A stretch of 64,000 nucleotides of DNA from NCBI GenBank assembly GCA_003707065.3, contig PPXM03000003.1, positions 992,001 through 1,056,000 of the forward strand, read 5' to 3'. Position numbers and translations under genes: made by a program. This document shows, piece after piece, positions 41,401-52,013 of the stretch. The DNA comes from Trigonopsis variabilis (lineage: Eukaryota; Ascomycota; Trigonopsidomycetes; Trigonopsidales; Trigonopsidaceae). Under the pieces are notes generated by a model. That model worked only from the letters and a program-made list of their open reading frames with translations. It was not told where the DNA came from and made no database searches. Position 1 is the first letter of the stretch, and each line of letters starts with the position of its first letter.

Positions 41401-43443
41401 ATCGAAGAAGACATGTTTTCATCTTCTGCACCCATAGTTTCTCAACAGGCATCATTATCCGATTCTGAGGCTCATATGGATGACTTGGAATTCATTGAAG
41501 GATACTATAGATCATCAGAGCAGAAACCAGTGCTCTCTGATGATTTTCAAGCAGATTCTATGAATCATTCGTTGTCGAGAAACAGCAGATTTGTTGGCTC
41601 CTCTTCTACTTCTGATGATATGCTTGGTCCCCTATTCCGTGACTTATCAGAATCTGTTCTTGATGATAACTTATCAGACATTGTGGCCGTCCCCTTGAAG
41701 TCTCCCAAGGCTGAGCGGTCTGAGTTCGTATCGCCAACGTCTCCAGATAATAGTATTTCTTCTCGGGTGGGAATTTCAGATGCCACAGAGCAAGCGTTGA
41801 AGACAACTGCGGGTCTATCTGATCAAGAACTCGTCTTTGCAGAGAACCATTTTGCCAATGTGTTTACCGAAATGATGACCAATCCTTCCACGCCCAAGAC
41901 GCCGACTATAAAAATCCATGCTAGCGATCTACATATAATATGGAACCTTCACGATGGCTACGATTGGCCAGATACTCGACTAGCCATTGAGAGTGCTGTT
42001 CAAGGGGTTGAGTCGCGCGCATCGAAACTTCGAGAGGATTTACTCGAGAGCAATTTTGAAGATATCACAGTAGACGAACGAGTGGGAGACTACCTGTTCA
42101 ATTCCATTTATATCGGTATGACGGCTAGTGGAGATCCCCAAGATTTTAGGCGAGCCATTAATCGAGAGGTGGACGTTGATAATTCAACTGATAACGGTTC
42201 CCAGCGCACTTCATTTGGAGGTTCTCAGCAACGAAAGGATAAGCTTAAGCTAATGAGGTCACATCGCCACAAAGTACAAATCGACGTGCGAGGTTTTTCG
42301 ATGACTTTCTCATTATTCGATGGACAAGACGAGATTCTGAATAAACTGGTCGCCACCGTTAGAGACGTCGAAGTTCTTGACAATGTTCCAACTTCAACTT
42401 GGAAACGGTTCTTGGGATACATGAAAGAAGCTGGCGAACGAGAAGCAGGGGCTGACATGGCCTATGCTAGCATCGTGACTGTTAGGCCGGTTGAAACATT
42501 GAATGCAGTTGAGAGTGTGATCAAATTAAGGATTTTACCATTGCGGCTCCATGTTGATCAAGACACCTTAGACTTTATTACCCGATTCTTCCAATTCAAA
42601 GATGGTGGTCCTCCCCCAGAGCCCTTATTTGTTCAGCGGTTTAACATCGATCCAGTGCCGGTGAAGTTGGATTACAAACCAAAAAAGGTGGACTACGCTG
42701 GACTAAAATCCGGTCATACTACTGAATTTATGAATTTTTTCATCTTGGATGGCTCGGAGATGGTCCTTAATGGGGTGACTTTGTACGGAGTATCGGGCTT
42801 AGCAAAGTTGGGTCAGCAGTTGAATGATATTTGGATGCCAGATATTAAACATACTCAGTTGGGGGATGTCTTGGCCGGGCTGGCTAATATCAACTCGATT
42901 GTGAGGATTGGTGGCGGTTTCCGAGACTTGATATTGATCCCCATTCACGACTATCAGAAGGATCGTCGCCTTGCAAGGAGTGTTCAGCATGGAGCATCTA
43001 CCTTTGCAAAGACCACCTCCAGCGAGGTGTTCAAACTGGCTGCAAAAATTGCAATTGGGGCTCAGACGTTATTAGAAGGAGCGGAGGGGCTAGTTCAGGG
43101 ACCCCCTGTTGATAATGACGATGAAGACGAAGAGGAAATCAAGGCAGTCAGTCGGTACGCCGACCAACCTCGAAATATGATGCACGGTTTCAGGAGAGCA
43201 TATGATAGCTTAGGACAGAATCTACAAGTTGCACGAGATGCAATGTATACGGTTCCTGGGCAGGTTGCTAGTACCGGCAGTGCAGTAGGAGCTCTACAGG
43301 CAGTGGCTCGGGCGACCCCACGTGTTGTGATCCGACCAATGATTGGAACGACTCAGGCCATGTCAGATGCGCTGCTTGGACTTACGAATCAAATCGATCC
43401 TGAGCATCGGCAGAGAGCGGAGGATAAGTATAAGAAGTATTAG
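38477..43443 (+). CDS. ATG2: Autophagy lipid-transfer protein Atg2
   Basis: Bridge-like lipid transfer protein that moves phospholipid from the ER to the growing phagophore, working with Atg9 and Atg18. Exon 1 is 38477-40612, the intron 40613-40650 (38 nt) and exon 2 40651-43443; the product is 1642 aa, close to yeast Atg2 (1592). The N-terminal chorein region begins WLPQNVQKRLVKYCLSKVAL and contains VQFGSSSVIVLHNLGL. The middle is beta-rich with Ser/acid insertions (about residues 255-275 and 860-1060). The C-terminal ATG2_CAD region includes DFITRFFQFKDGG, FNIDPVPVKLDYKPKKVDYA, and the amphipathic tail LGQNLQVARDAMYTVPGQVA with the final LLGLTNQIDPEHRQRAEDKY. ATG 38477 directly precedes the conserved chorein start. 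Follows MDM31 on the same strand. Confidence 0.95.
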
Positions 43444-43633
43444 CTGTATAGTAGTCATTGAGCATCTGGTATGGGGAACTCCAAGTGCACCGATCCGACA
43501 GGTCTGGCACGTATAAGAGTGCAGAGTAGCATGAGTAGCAGAGCTCAAAACCCGTGGCAAGTTGATGTTGCATGGTCGGCACGCCGCTGAGATTGAGTAG
43601 CGGAGTACGACGGTGCCAGCTCACCTTGACGAC

Positions 43634-45023
43634 ATGCTCAAGATCAAGCTCAAGGCTCCAAGTCCGCCAGAGGAAGCAGAAGAAAAGAAAGGGAGCAAGC
43701 GACGAAAGAATGAGGATAGAGCAGACGACGAGCCATCATCTGGAGGAGGACGAAGGAAGAGACGGCGGGAAGAGAAAGAGAGCTCGATACCGCGGGTGAA
43801 GATCAGTGCTCCTAAAGAAAAGCCGGAGCCACGGCTCAAGATTAGCATAGGGGGTAGTAAAACTGGAATGAACCTTCCAAGATTAAGTGTGAAAGCAGCC
43901 CGGGAGCCAGGACAAGGTTATGATTCTGAAGCTCCTGACCGAGAAGATGATCCATTGATAGAGGAAGGCTTGATTTTTCGAATGCAAGAGGGTCCTGATT
44001 TGGACTTTTTACGGAGGGCATGCGAGGAAGGAGATTTCAGCAAGGTTTGGTTCAAGTTCAAGGGTAAGTGGACCCTGAGGGAAGGCTAATAAACGTAGAT
44101 CAACGACGGGCGGTCATAAGTATCAATGGACATTTGTATGAAGCGAAACTGGTCGATTTACCGTGTATAATTGAAGCTCAAAAGTCATTTGATAGGAAGA
44201 ACCTCTACAAGACTGTGGATGTTTGTCAGGTTAGTAAAGATCGAGTACGATGGAAGCTGACCTGTTTGAGATGCTTTTAGTTACCAAGCCAATCAGCTCT
44301 GAGGATGAAGTCATGAACATGTCTGTCAAAGGGGAGGATTCGCTTTATCCTCATGGGATCACGCCTCCGTTATTCTATACAAGGAAGAGAAGGTTTAGAA
44401 AGCGGGTCTCTAATAAGGTGAGCAGAATGCGACAGCGAGAATCTAACTGGACAGACGATTGAATATGTCGAGGCTCAAGTCGATCGGCTGCTGGAGGCTG
44501 ATCTGGGAGCAGAAGAGTCCCTCTATGAACTTGTCGATCCCAACTTGCCCGTCAGAGAAGATTATCTGTCTTCGACCGAGCGGGACGGTACTCCATTCGA
44601 TATGCTGGGAGGACAGCTTAATTCTCAGCCGGTGGCTGAAAGCGAAGATGAAGACCTCTTGGAGGCTGAGCTTGAAAAAGCAATGGAAGGCCCTGAAGAA
44701 GAAGAAGAAGAAGACGAAGACGAGGAGGAGGAGGAGGAGGAAGAGATTTCTGATGACGACGAGGCAGGAAGTAAGTCAAGTTTCTTTCATGTTACGGCTA
44801 CTAACGCACAGATCGCCTACAAGTTTCTCGCCATAACGACCTTTTGCTTGAAGAAATTGGAGAATTGGAGACTACTATCAAGGCGAAAGAGCGAGATGCA
44901 ATGAGTACGACCAATCCCATTCTTCGAGGAAGGCTGATGGATGTGGTCAATAAATTGCGTCTGGAACTGGAAGCCAAACAAGCTCAAATTAAGGATGACG
45001 ACGATGCCGCAACCAAGGAATGA
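43634..45023 (+). CDS. TAF7: TFIID subunit Taf7
   Basis: TFIID subunit that binds Taf1 and restrains its activity. Five exons: 43634-44063, 44099-44229, 44271-44417, 44455-44770 and 44812-45023; introns 35, 41, 37 and 41 nt. The product is 411 aa. The start MLKIKLKAPSPPEE is the first in-frame ATG. The TAFII55 N domain reads EEGLIFRMQEGPDLDFLRRA, FKDQRRAVISINGHLYEAKL, VDLPCIIEAQKSFDRKNLYK and TVDVCQMLLVTKPISS, then HGITPPLFYTRKRRFRKRVS. An acidic tract of about 20 Glu/Asp lies at 44697-44762. The C-terminal helix (LLLEEIGELETTIKAKERDA) and the NPILRGRLMDVVNKLRLELE segment complete it. Every junction restores conserved Taf7 sequence. Confidence 0.95.
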
Positions 45024-45855
45024 GTTGCTCATTCCTCTTTATGCTGACAATTATGGCAGCTGTGCCTTTGCTTGCATTCAAAAGTGACAGTTGGAAGAAG
45101 AGCAGCTCATGCATATCTTTTTGTGTCAATTATCGCGGTCACTGTTCCTGACGATCTGGTAAGGTCCTTATGGACGCTAAGTTCGCCAAAGGGAAGCAGG
45201 CGTGTCTAGAAAAAAATTTCTCCTGGCGCCATTTAATAATAACAAAAGACAGCCTCATATCTAGGGCTCCTCACGACTTGTTTCTAGAGGCAACCAATGC
45301 ATGCCAGGTTTGGTTCGGCGGTGTCTGTGAGACGCCGCCCAACGGTGCGCGGGTCAACCCATACAGGGGCCAGAGTTCTTTCTGGGGCACAGGTGGCCAA
45401 AGAAGTGCGGTCACAGAGTAACGGGTGATAAGCTTCCAAGGGGTAACAAGTCTTGGGAGACGTCTAGTGTTCATTTAGCAAATCCAAAAACCAAGCATGG
45501 TTACGAAATGGCCCCGTAGACGCTTGCAGGAGACTACGAGCACCATCAGATAAAAACAGCCAGCAGGGGCTCGAGGAGACTTATGAAAAGGTAGCGAAGA
45601 GTAATAGCCCGCATGTTTACATAAGTCAGGGGCAGGTTGCCATGGAGTCAAGGGGAGCACTGGCAAACGATAGCAAACACGACCGACAGTCAATAAGCAT
45701 TTCTGGCGCCGAGCGCTCAAGAAGGAGGAAAGTCTCACGCTCATTTTCACCTTTTCCATTAGCCTTTTTCTCTGTTTTCCTTTTCGAGGGCATTCTTTTG
45801 CAGCCGCCGGCGGCTGCCGATACAACGCAGGCCTTGAGACAAGAAATCAGCACTT
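45024..45855. other. Intergenic region TAF7 / LRG1-like, with small hairpin
   Basis: 832 bases. A short inverted repeat at 45317-45339 (GGCGGTGTC, loop TGTGA, GACGCCGCC) would form a 9-bp RNA stem with one G-U pair. ORFs at 45170-45421 (+) and 45475-45825 (-) have no recognisable features. Otherwise the upstream region of the LIM-RhoGAP gene. Confidence 0.45.
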
Positions 45856-48800
45856 ATGAGTGAGTCTAAGATTGAATCGTCGACTCGACGATGGGGAGGG
45901 GAGAATAATACTCTTACTGCCTCGCCAAGTATAGCCAATATCGTGGAGAATCCCAACCGGCAGAATCATCTGGGGTGTCACAAATGTGGGCGACGACTGG
46001 ATGTTAAATACGTTCGAGCGCTAGATGGGATATATCACATTGGTTGTTTTCGGTGTCAGGTGAGTAATTTAGTAGGTTCCTGCGACATGAAGGGTTTTGG
46101 TGGAGGTACGAGTCTTATGAATCGACTTACTCGCTTTTCACTGGTGGGTGTCTGAGGATTCCGATCCGAAATGACTAGATATCGATATAAGAGAGATCAT
46201 AGGGCAGTTTTAGATTGTGGGGTGTGGATATGTCTGCTGGAACTGGCTTTACTCTTTACGTTTACTGACTGTCTAGGATTGTGGAGTCCCTATCCATAGC
46301 AAATTCTTTCAGTACGAAGATCCGACATTGCCAAGGCCGAATCGATCGTTGGCATTATGTGAACATGACTATTTTCGACGACTTGGACTGCTATGCCATG
46401 TATGCGATGGAGCCTTGAGATCGTCGTATATAACGGCTCTGGGAAAAAAGTATCACATTGAACATTTTACGTGTTCTATGTGCCAGACAGTGTTTGGTCC
46501 TGAAGACCGGTATTACGAGCACGGAGGAGAGATTTACTGCCATTACCACTTTTCGATGAACTTTGCTGATAAATGTGAAGGATGTTACTCGGCGATTTTG
46601 ACACAGTTTGTCGAGATTTATAGGGGAGGTCGCCAACAGCAATGGCATCCCGAATGCTACATGATTCATAAGTATTGGAACGTGCGGGTGGGCTCTGACG
46701 CACCCGAGTATAAGAATTTCTATAAGGAGGATCGAAACCGTGAAGAGCTGGAACGATGGGAGAAATATATCGAGGAGCGCGTATATAACATTTGGATGGT
46801 TCTCAGTCAGTTTGAAGAGAGTACGGCAGCGACAATATCGGATATGTTGCAGCATTTATCTTCAGGTCACAAGCGCGAAGCGTTAAATGCTACAAACAGT
46901 CTCATTGGACATACCGAAGATCTCTTTGGCGCGATTGACTCGCTCTTCCAATTCAAACCTTTGGAATCCTCCCTCGGCCGAAGCCCTAAAATCTTATCCA
47001 AAAAAATCGTCAGCTACCTCTCTCTCCTATCTAAGGCAAGCCCAGACAAAAAAATTGGAATAACCCAGGAATTACTGGGCATCGCTACTGGACTGGCTCA
47101 CTATTTCAAGCTCTTGATTCGGTTCGGCCTATCAAACGCATTAGCGATCGACCAATCAATGTCTGGATCCAGAGCTTTAAACACCTTCCTAAGCTTTATT
47201 ACCAGTCATGCTCCTTCAGCTGATAGCAAGCCATCACCTAATATCGAGACCTCAGCCCTCCGTCCGGAAGCGGACTCATGTGAGACATGCCACAAAGGCA
47301 TAGAAGAAAGCTGTGTTAAATTCAATAGTCGGAGGTGGCATTTTGATTGCTTGCATTGCGGAGTGTGTAACAAACCATTGGGCTCAGATTTCCGAAGAAA
47401 CGCTCTCTGGAGTGATTCCTTAGCTAACGCGGTGTGTGGTGCCTGTGCTAGCCAATTCCCGGATGCAAAAGAAGGATTTCTGCGGGTTTCAAAACTGAGC
47501 CAGTATATTTTTCTTCTCCGGGTGGCTATCACCAGAGTCACATTTGTTTTAGACTCCAGCCTTACAAAGACAAACTTCACGAGCAGGAATGGTTCAACTA
47601 CGAATGCGTCTAATGCTGGAGACACATCTGTGTCAAAAGCTCAATCGACTGCTTCTGCCCGCCCTGAGAATCGTCCATCGGGATCAGACACGTATATCGC
47701 TACTTTGAACGATATCAAACGTATGAAGTCCTTGAAGAATGAAGAAACAGTCAATACAAGCGCTCGAAGAGTCCGTCATTCTCATGTTCTCAATATACCA
47801 GCATCGACTTCAGCGAGTTATGATATGGCTGTTGATCAGCGAGCTAACAAACCCGATTCTGCTGATGATGATCTCGATAAACAACACCCAGGGACGGGCG
47901 ACCGAGATGTACCTGTGCCGAGGGGTCTAGAGGACCATGGCGCGTCCACAGCGCTAGGCATCCCTGACCATCCCGAGGAAGATCATCAGCCGACACATGA
48001 TGATAAGCATGATCCAGATACTAATGCCGACATCCCATTGCCCTCCAATCCTGATCGTGGCCATAATCATTTGACTGAAGAGGTCAAGCGGTCGTCTAAC
48101 CATATCGAAGTCGACGAGAAGGTCGATAATGTTGATCGGTCAGGATTAGATAAGGCCAATGAAATTGTGCGATCCGAGAAAGTCCTGTCATTGGATGATA
48201 TTTCCCGAATAGCTAATGCCCAACAGACCTTGCAACATAAGAATTCGAGTCGACAGGCCAACCAAAGTAGAGAGAATGAACGATTTGAGTTGAAAGAACC
48301 AGCCAGCGAATGTCAGATCGATATTACTCCCAGTGGCCGAGTAAGAAAGTATTTCTCAGAGCTGACTCCGATTGAGTACTTCATTGTTCGCCATTTGTCA
48401 GTCATGGCCCTTCATCCGTTGGTTTCTGAATGGTTTTCTGTCGATGAGTTATTTGACTTAATTGAGGTCCGCAAGCCTCCATCGTTCTGGATGAAGTTCG
48501 GGAAGGCATTCAGTGTCTCAGGCAAGCAAAAGGAAGAGTCAAAACGAAAAGGGGGACGAGAAACCAAAGTGTTTGGAGTATCACTGGAAAGTCTGATCCG
48601 CGATCGCTCTCAAAATTCGTCCTTGGGTATAGGACCAGGAAAACTGCCTATTCCTGCTTTTGTGGATGACTGTTTGAATGCAATGAAACAGATGGATATG
48701 TCAGCTGAAGGTATTTTTCGGAAAAACGGCAATATCAAAAAGTTAAAGACACTATCCGACGCAATCGACAAAAGTCCTGACGGGCATGTGGACGGATTAT

Positions 48801-49462
48801 TTGACGAAGGGCCGATTCAGCTGGCTGCGTTGCTGAAAAAGTTTCTGCGTGAATTACCTGATCCTCTATTAACATTTAAATTGTATAGGTTATGGACTTT
48901 AGTTCAAAACATTGATGACCCTGAACATCGGCAGCGAGTTCTACACCTAACGTGCTGTTTTCTTCCCAAGGCACACAGGGACACGATGGAGATTTTATTT
49001 TCTTTTCTTAAATGGGTTTCGTCTTTTGCACAAATCGACGAGGAGACCGGATCAAAGATGGACTTAAGGAATTTGGCACTAGTTTTGGCGCCCAATATTC
49101 TCTATCCCCGGCCCAAAGAGCCGGTAGGCGAGCGGCCAATGCCAGATAACTCAGAAGGTTTCTACCTGGCCATAGAGACAGTGTATAATCTGTTGGAGGA
49201 CAACGATAAATTTGCTGAAGTTCCTGAAGACATTGTTGAGCTCCTCAAGGACCCGCGGCTGTTTGAGCTTCCCCCAGACGTGACTACGAAAGATTTGTTG
49301 AGTCTGTACAACCAGATCGTGAAGCGAGACGAAGGGCCGGTGTCGCCACGGTCGGGCACATTCAAACGAATGCCCTCGGGTGAAAACCAAGTCTACGGGA
49401 TGGTTGCGTCTCAAAAAAGCTCTCATTCTCTCCTTGCGCCAAGCTCGTCGACCGAGCATTAG
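45856..49462 (+). CDS. LIM-domain RhoGAP (Lrg1-like)
   Basis: GTPase-activating protein for Rho proteins; yeast Lrg1 acts on Rho1 to tune wall glucan synthesis. Exon 1 is 45856-46059, the intron 46060-46276 (217 nt, GTGAGT donor, CTGAC branch) and exon 2 46277-49462; the product is 1129 aa. Three LIM domains: residues about 40-100 (GCHKCGRRLDVKYVRALDG, finishing across the splice as CFRCQDCGVPI), about 105-160 (CHVCDGALRSSYITAL, CSMCQTVF), and about 400-455 (SCETCHKGIEESC, CGVCNKPLG). A disordered linker rich in Asp/His/Pro follows. The RhoGAP domain is at about 833-1035 with the arginine finger in MSAEGIFRKNGNIKK and LKKFLRELPDPLLTFKLY. Domain order and number match Lrg1 rather than Rga1. 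Confidence 0.92.
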
Positions 49463-49581
49463 CAAGTGTTTACGTTTGTTTTGATTGGAGTGGTTTTGAC
49501 TGTAGTACTGGGAAATTTAATGTGTACCATATCATTGTGCTGGCATGTCTGTATGTTGTAACTCATATATCGTACATTGTC

Positions 49582-50467
49582 TTACTTTTCAAACCCCAAT
49601 AGCCGGTTAAGTTCTCCTCCCACCGCCAATCCTTCCAAGTCTCCCGGTCGATCATACTCTTCTTCAAGCACCGTGCCTTGAAACCGCTCCTGCTGGGTTT
49701 TGCCCACTCGCACTTGTTTCGCCATCACTAGGCTGAACCATGTCTTGCCTTCTTGGATCTCAGGTCCCACCCGCATGGCAGCAGCACCGTTTCCTACCGT
49801 GGCGTAGACGGGAAGAGATAATTTGCCAATAACGGAATCTGGCCCGGTGTTTTCTTTACACCATGCAATGAATGCGTCCACAGAGGCCGTCCTGGAGTGT
49901 CCTGAAAGAGGCTGTTCATCTTGAGCAGTATCGTCTTTATCAGGTAAAAGCTCTTGGGCTAGTAAGCCCGCAGATGCGAGCCCAGGAGGAAGGTCGGAGG
50001 AGGACGGTTTGATCAAAGGAGAGAGGTCAGATAAAGGTTTCGAGATGTCGTCACTGGCCTGTTCTGGGACAGTTTCGTCATTATTGTGGGTTGGATTTCT
50101 TCGTCGATCAAGAATTCTCGCTACTTGTGTCTCCAATGCCTGAATAAAGTGATGTTTTCTTGAATTGTACTCGTCAATATCGCTGTAAATGTCTCTCGGC
50201 ACCAGAATACCCGCATTTTCCATAGCCATTCTAAGATCAGGAACAGTGACATAATTTCGGCCACACAGATCGGCATACGCGAGCGAGTCTTGAGCAAGAA
50301 GTGTTAAATGGCGAATAAGAATATCAGAAACGGTCGCAAGCACTTTTGGTGAACATTTATCGATACCGGCCGAGCGAAGGATCTTAACGTTAGATACCAA
50401 ACGAAAGTAGGACACTTACTTGAGCTGCACATATTTGAATCAGTCGAAAGAAGAAGTCATATGACAT
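49582..50467 (-). CDS. TAF3: Taf3-like histone-fold protein (TFIID)
   Basis: Exon 1 is 50467-50420, the 37-nt intron 50383-50419 and exon 2 50382-49582; the product is 282 aa. The spliced N terminus is a bromodomain-associated histone fold: MSYDFFFRLIQICAAQILRS, then AGIDKCSPKVLATVSDILIR, YADLCGRNYVTVPDLRMAME and NAGILVPRD. This is the Taf3 type that pairs with Taf10. The middle is disordered. The end has VDAFIAWCKENTGPDSVIGK and TQQERFQGTVLEEEYDRPGD, segments I associate with fungal Taf3 proteins. There is no PHD finger, as usual in fungi. Without the splice the first helix is lost. It converges with the LRG1-like gene (119 bases) and lies 4.6 kb from TAF7. Taf8 is the main alternative. Confidence 0.75.
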
Positions 50468-50652
50468 TGATACCGGCCCTGATGACTGCTCTTACGCTCG
50501 AGTGGGACTGGTGAGCGATGGAGTTTGGTTGTCTTGATCACTTGATGGAAACGCTACACGGGCCTGAGCTGTGGTTAGCGACGTTTGGTAAGCTACGCGA
50601 TTTGGATGCTCCGTTGCACTTAGTTATGTACCAATAATCCAGTCGTATCTAT

Positions 50653-51777
50653 TTATTTAGATAGATCAAAGCTAATTTCTGCTTCGGGGGTGTCGGGCCG
50701 GCCACAAATCACAACGCCTTTGCGGGCTTTGACGTCCATTACTATGTTAAACAGAGTACTAGAAGGGTTGGATTCTGGTCCTTCCGCTCTGCAGATAGCT
50801 CCGGGGGAGTTTTTGACATCCAAAAAGACCGATTGGAATGATTCAAGATTCGATTCGATGGATTCAGCCAGCTCTTTCATACGTTCAAACCTGAAAGGAG
50901 AGTCTTTGCTGTAGTTGATTCCTTGGAGCTTATGTTTTAATAGGTAGTGGTTGGAATGATAGATTTTGTCGTGCTCATCGAGATGTAGACATTCGATATC
51001 ATAGGCTGAACACTCTACTCCAACCGCAGTGGTGGGATCCGCAATCAAGATATGGCCTGGGGAAGCCATGCCATATTCATTTAGCTTGTCCATAGCGTCT
51101 TGAGAATTCTTACTTTCCAAGACCGCTCGTAGGGCAAAATGGATGGGTATCTTCTCTGGGGCAACACCAGGCGCTTTGATGGCGTTCAACAGACATCCTG
51201 TGCCATTTTCATTGAAGCCAATCTTACCGATAATCCCAGCTTCACTTACCATCATGAAACGAGGCTTCCCTGTCACTTGAATATCTAGAATCACTAGATT
51301 TTCTTTCTGCCGCGCTTTCCAGTCCCAGTTCTGGCCAAGAAATGAAAAGTCCTTAGTGACCCAGGCCAGCGACGTACATCCGTCTGGCTCAGGAGGTTTA
51401 CTTAACCCAAAGGCAATCTCGGTACGGACATTCAACGCAATGATTTCAAGTACGCCATGACCTATCACCATGGTTAGTGTAATCATGAAGTAGATTTACC
51501 AGAGCCATCAGCAATGCCTTGGATTTCTTGAAAGAAGTCTGGCCAGTTACGCTTTATATTGGGAAGAAACTTTTGGGCCTCTTCCTGAACCATTTCCCAA
51601 GAATAATCAGAAGTATGCACGAAAAAATCTCGGTAGAACGCAATTGACCGAGTAATGGGGATAGGAAAGGTTTTTCCATGAGTATACCCAACCTTGTGGT
51701 TAACTTTACATGATTTGTCCGTCACTCACCTCATAAGGGGTGCCGCGGCATTTTGCTTGAGGAAATCCTTGAGTCAT
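50653..51777 (-). CDS. C45-family autoprocessing acyltransferase (isopenicillin N acyltransferase-like)
   Basis: Ntn-hydrolase related to acyl-CoA:6-aminopenicillanic acid acyltransferase. Exons 51777-51730, 51692-51500 and 51461-50653; introns 37 and 38 nt. The product is 349 aa. The first exon supplies the family start CRGTPYEVGYTHGK. The self-cleavage and nucleophile site is Gly108-Cys109 in PEPDGCTSLAW, comparable with Gly102-Cys103 of the Penicillium enzyme. FLGQNWDW and ENGTGCLLNAIKAPG form substrate-pocket strands. Later come PGHILIADPTTAVGVECSAY and YHSNHYLL. No penicillin genes (ACV synthetase, IPNS) are nearby, so a general amide or acyl-transfer role is likelier than antibiotic synthesis. 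Whether it ends in a peroxisomal tripeptide is unclear; its end FDLSK is not a canonical PTS1. Confidence 0.88.
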
Positions 51778-52013
51778 CGTTAAGGCTTGCTTAAACTGGC
51801 TTTGTGACGCTAGATAGTAAGGATGAGAAATCAAAGAAGCCGCTGGCGAAGGACATCGCCCGTCAAGTGATAGGGAAACTGGAGAAGACCGTTACCGGCG
51901 TTACATCGATAACCGGAAAGAGCATGTCCTAATAAGAGCATGAACGAATTGCAATTAGAATTACAAGATAGATTCCAAAGGGTCGGAGGAAGTGCAACGA
52001 AATAAGGAGGAGC

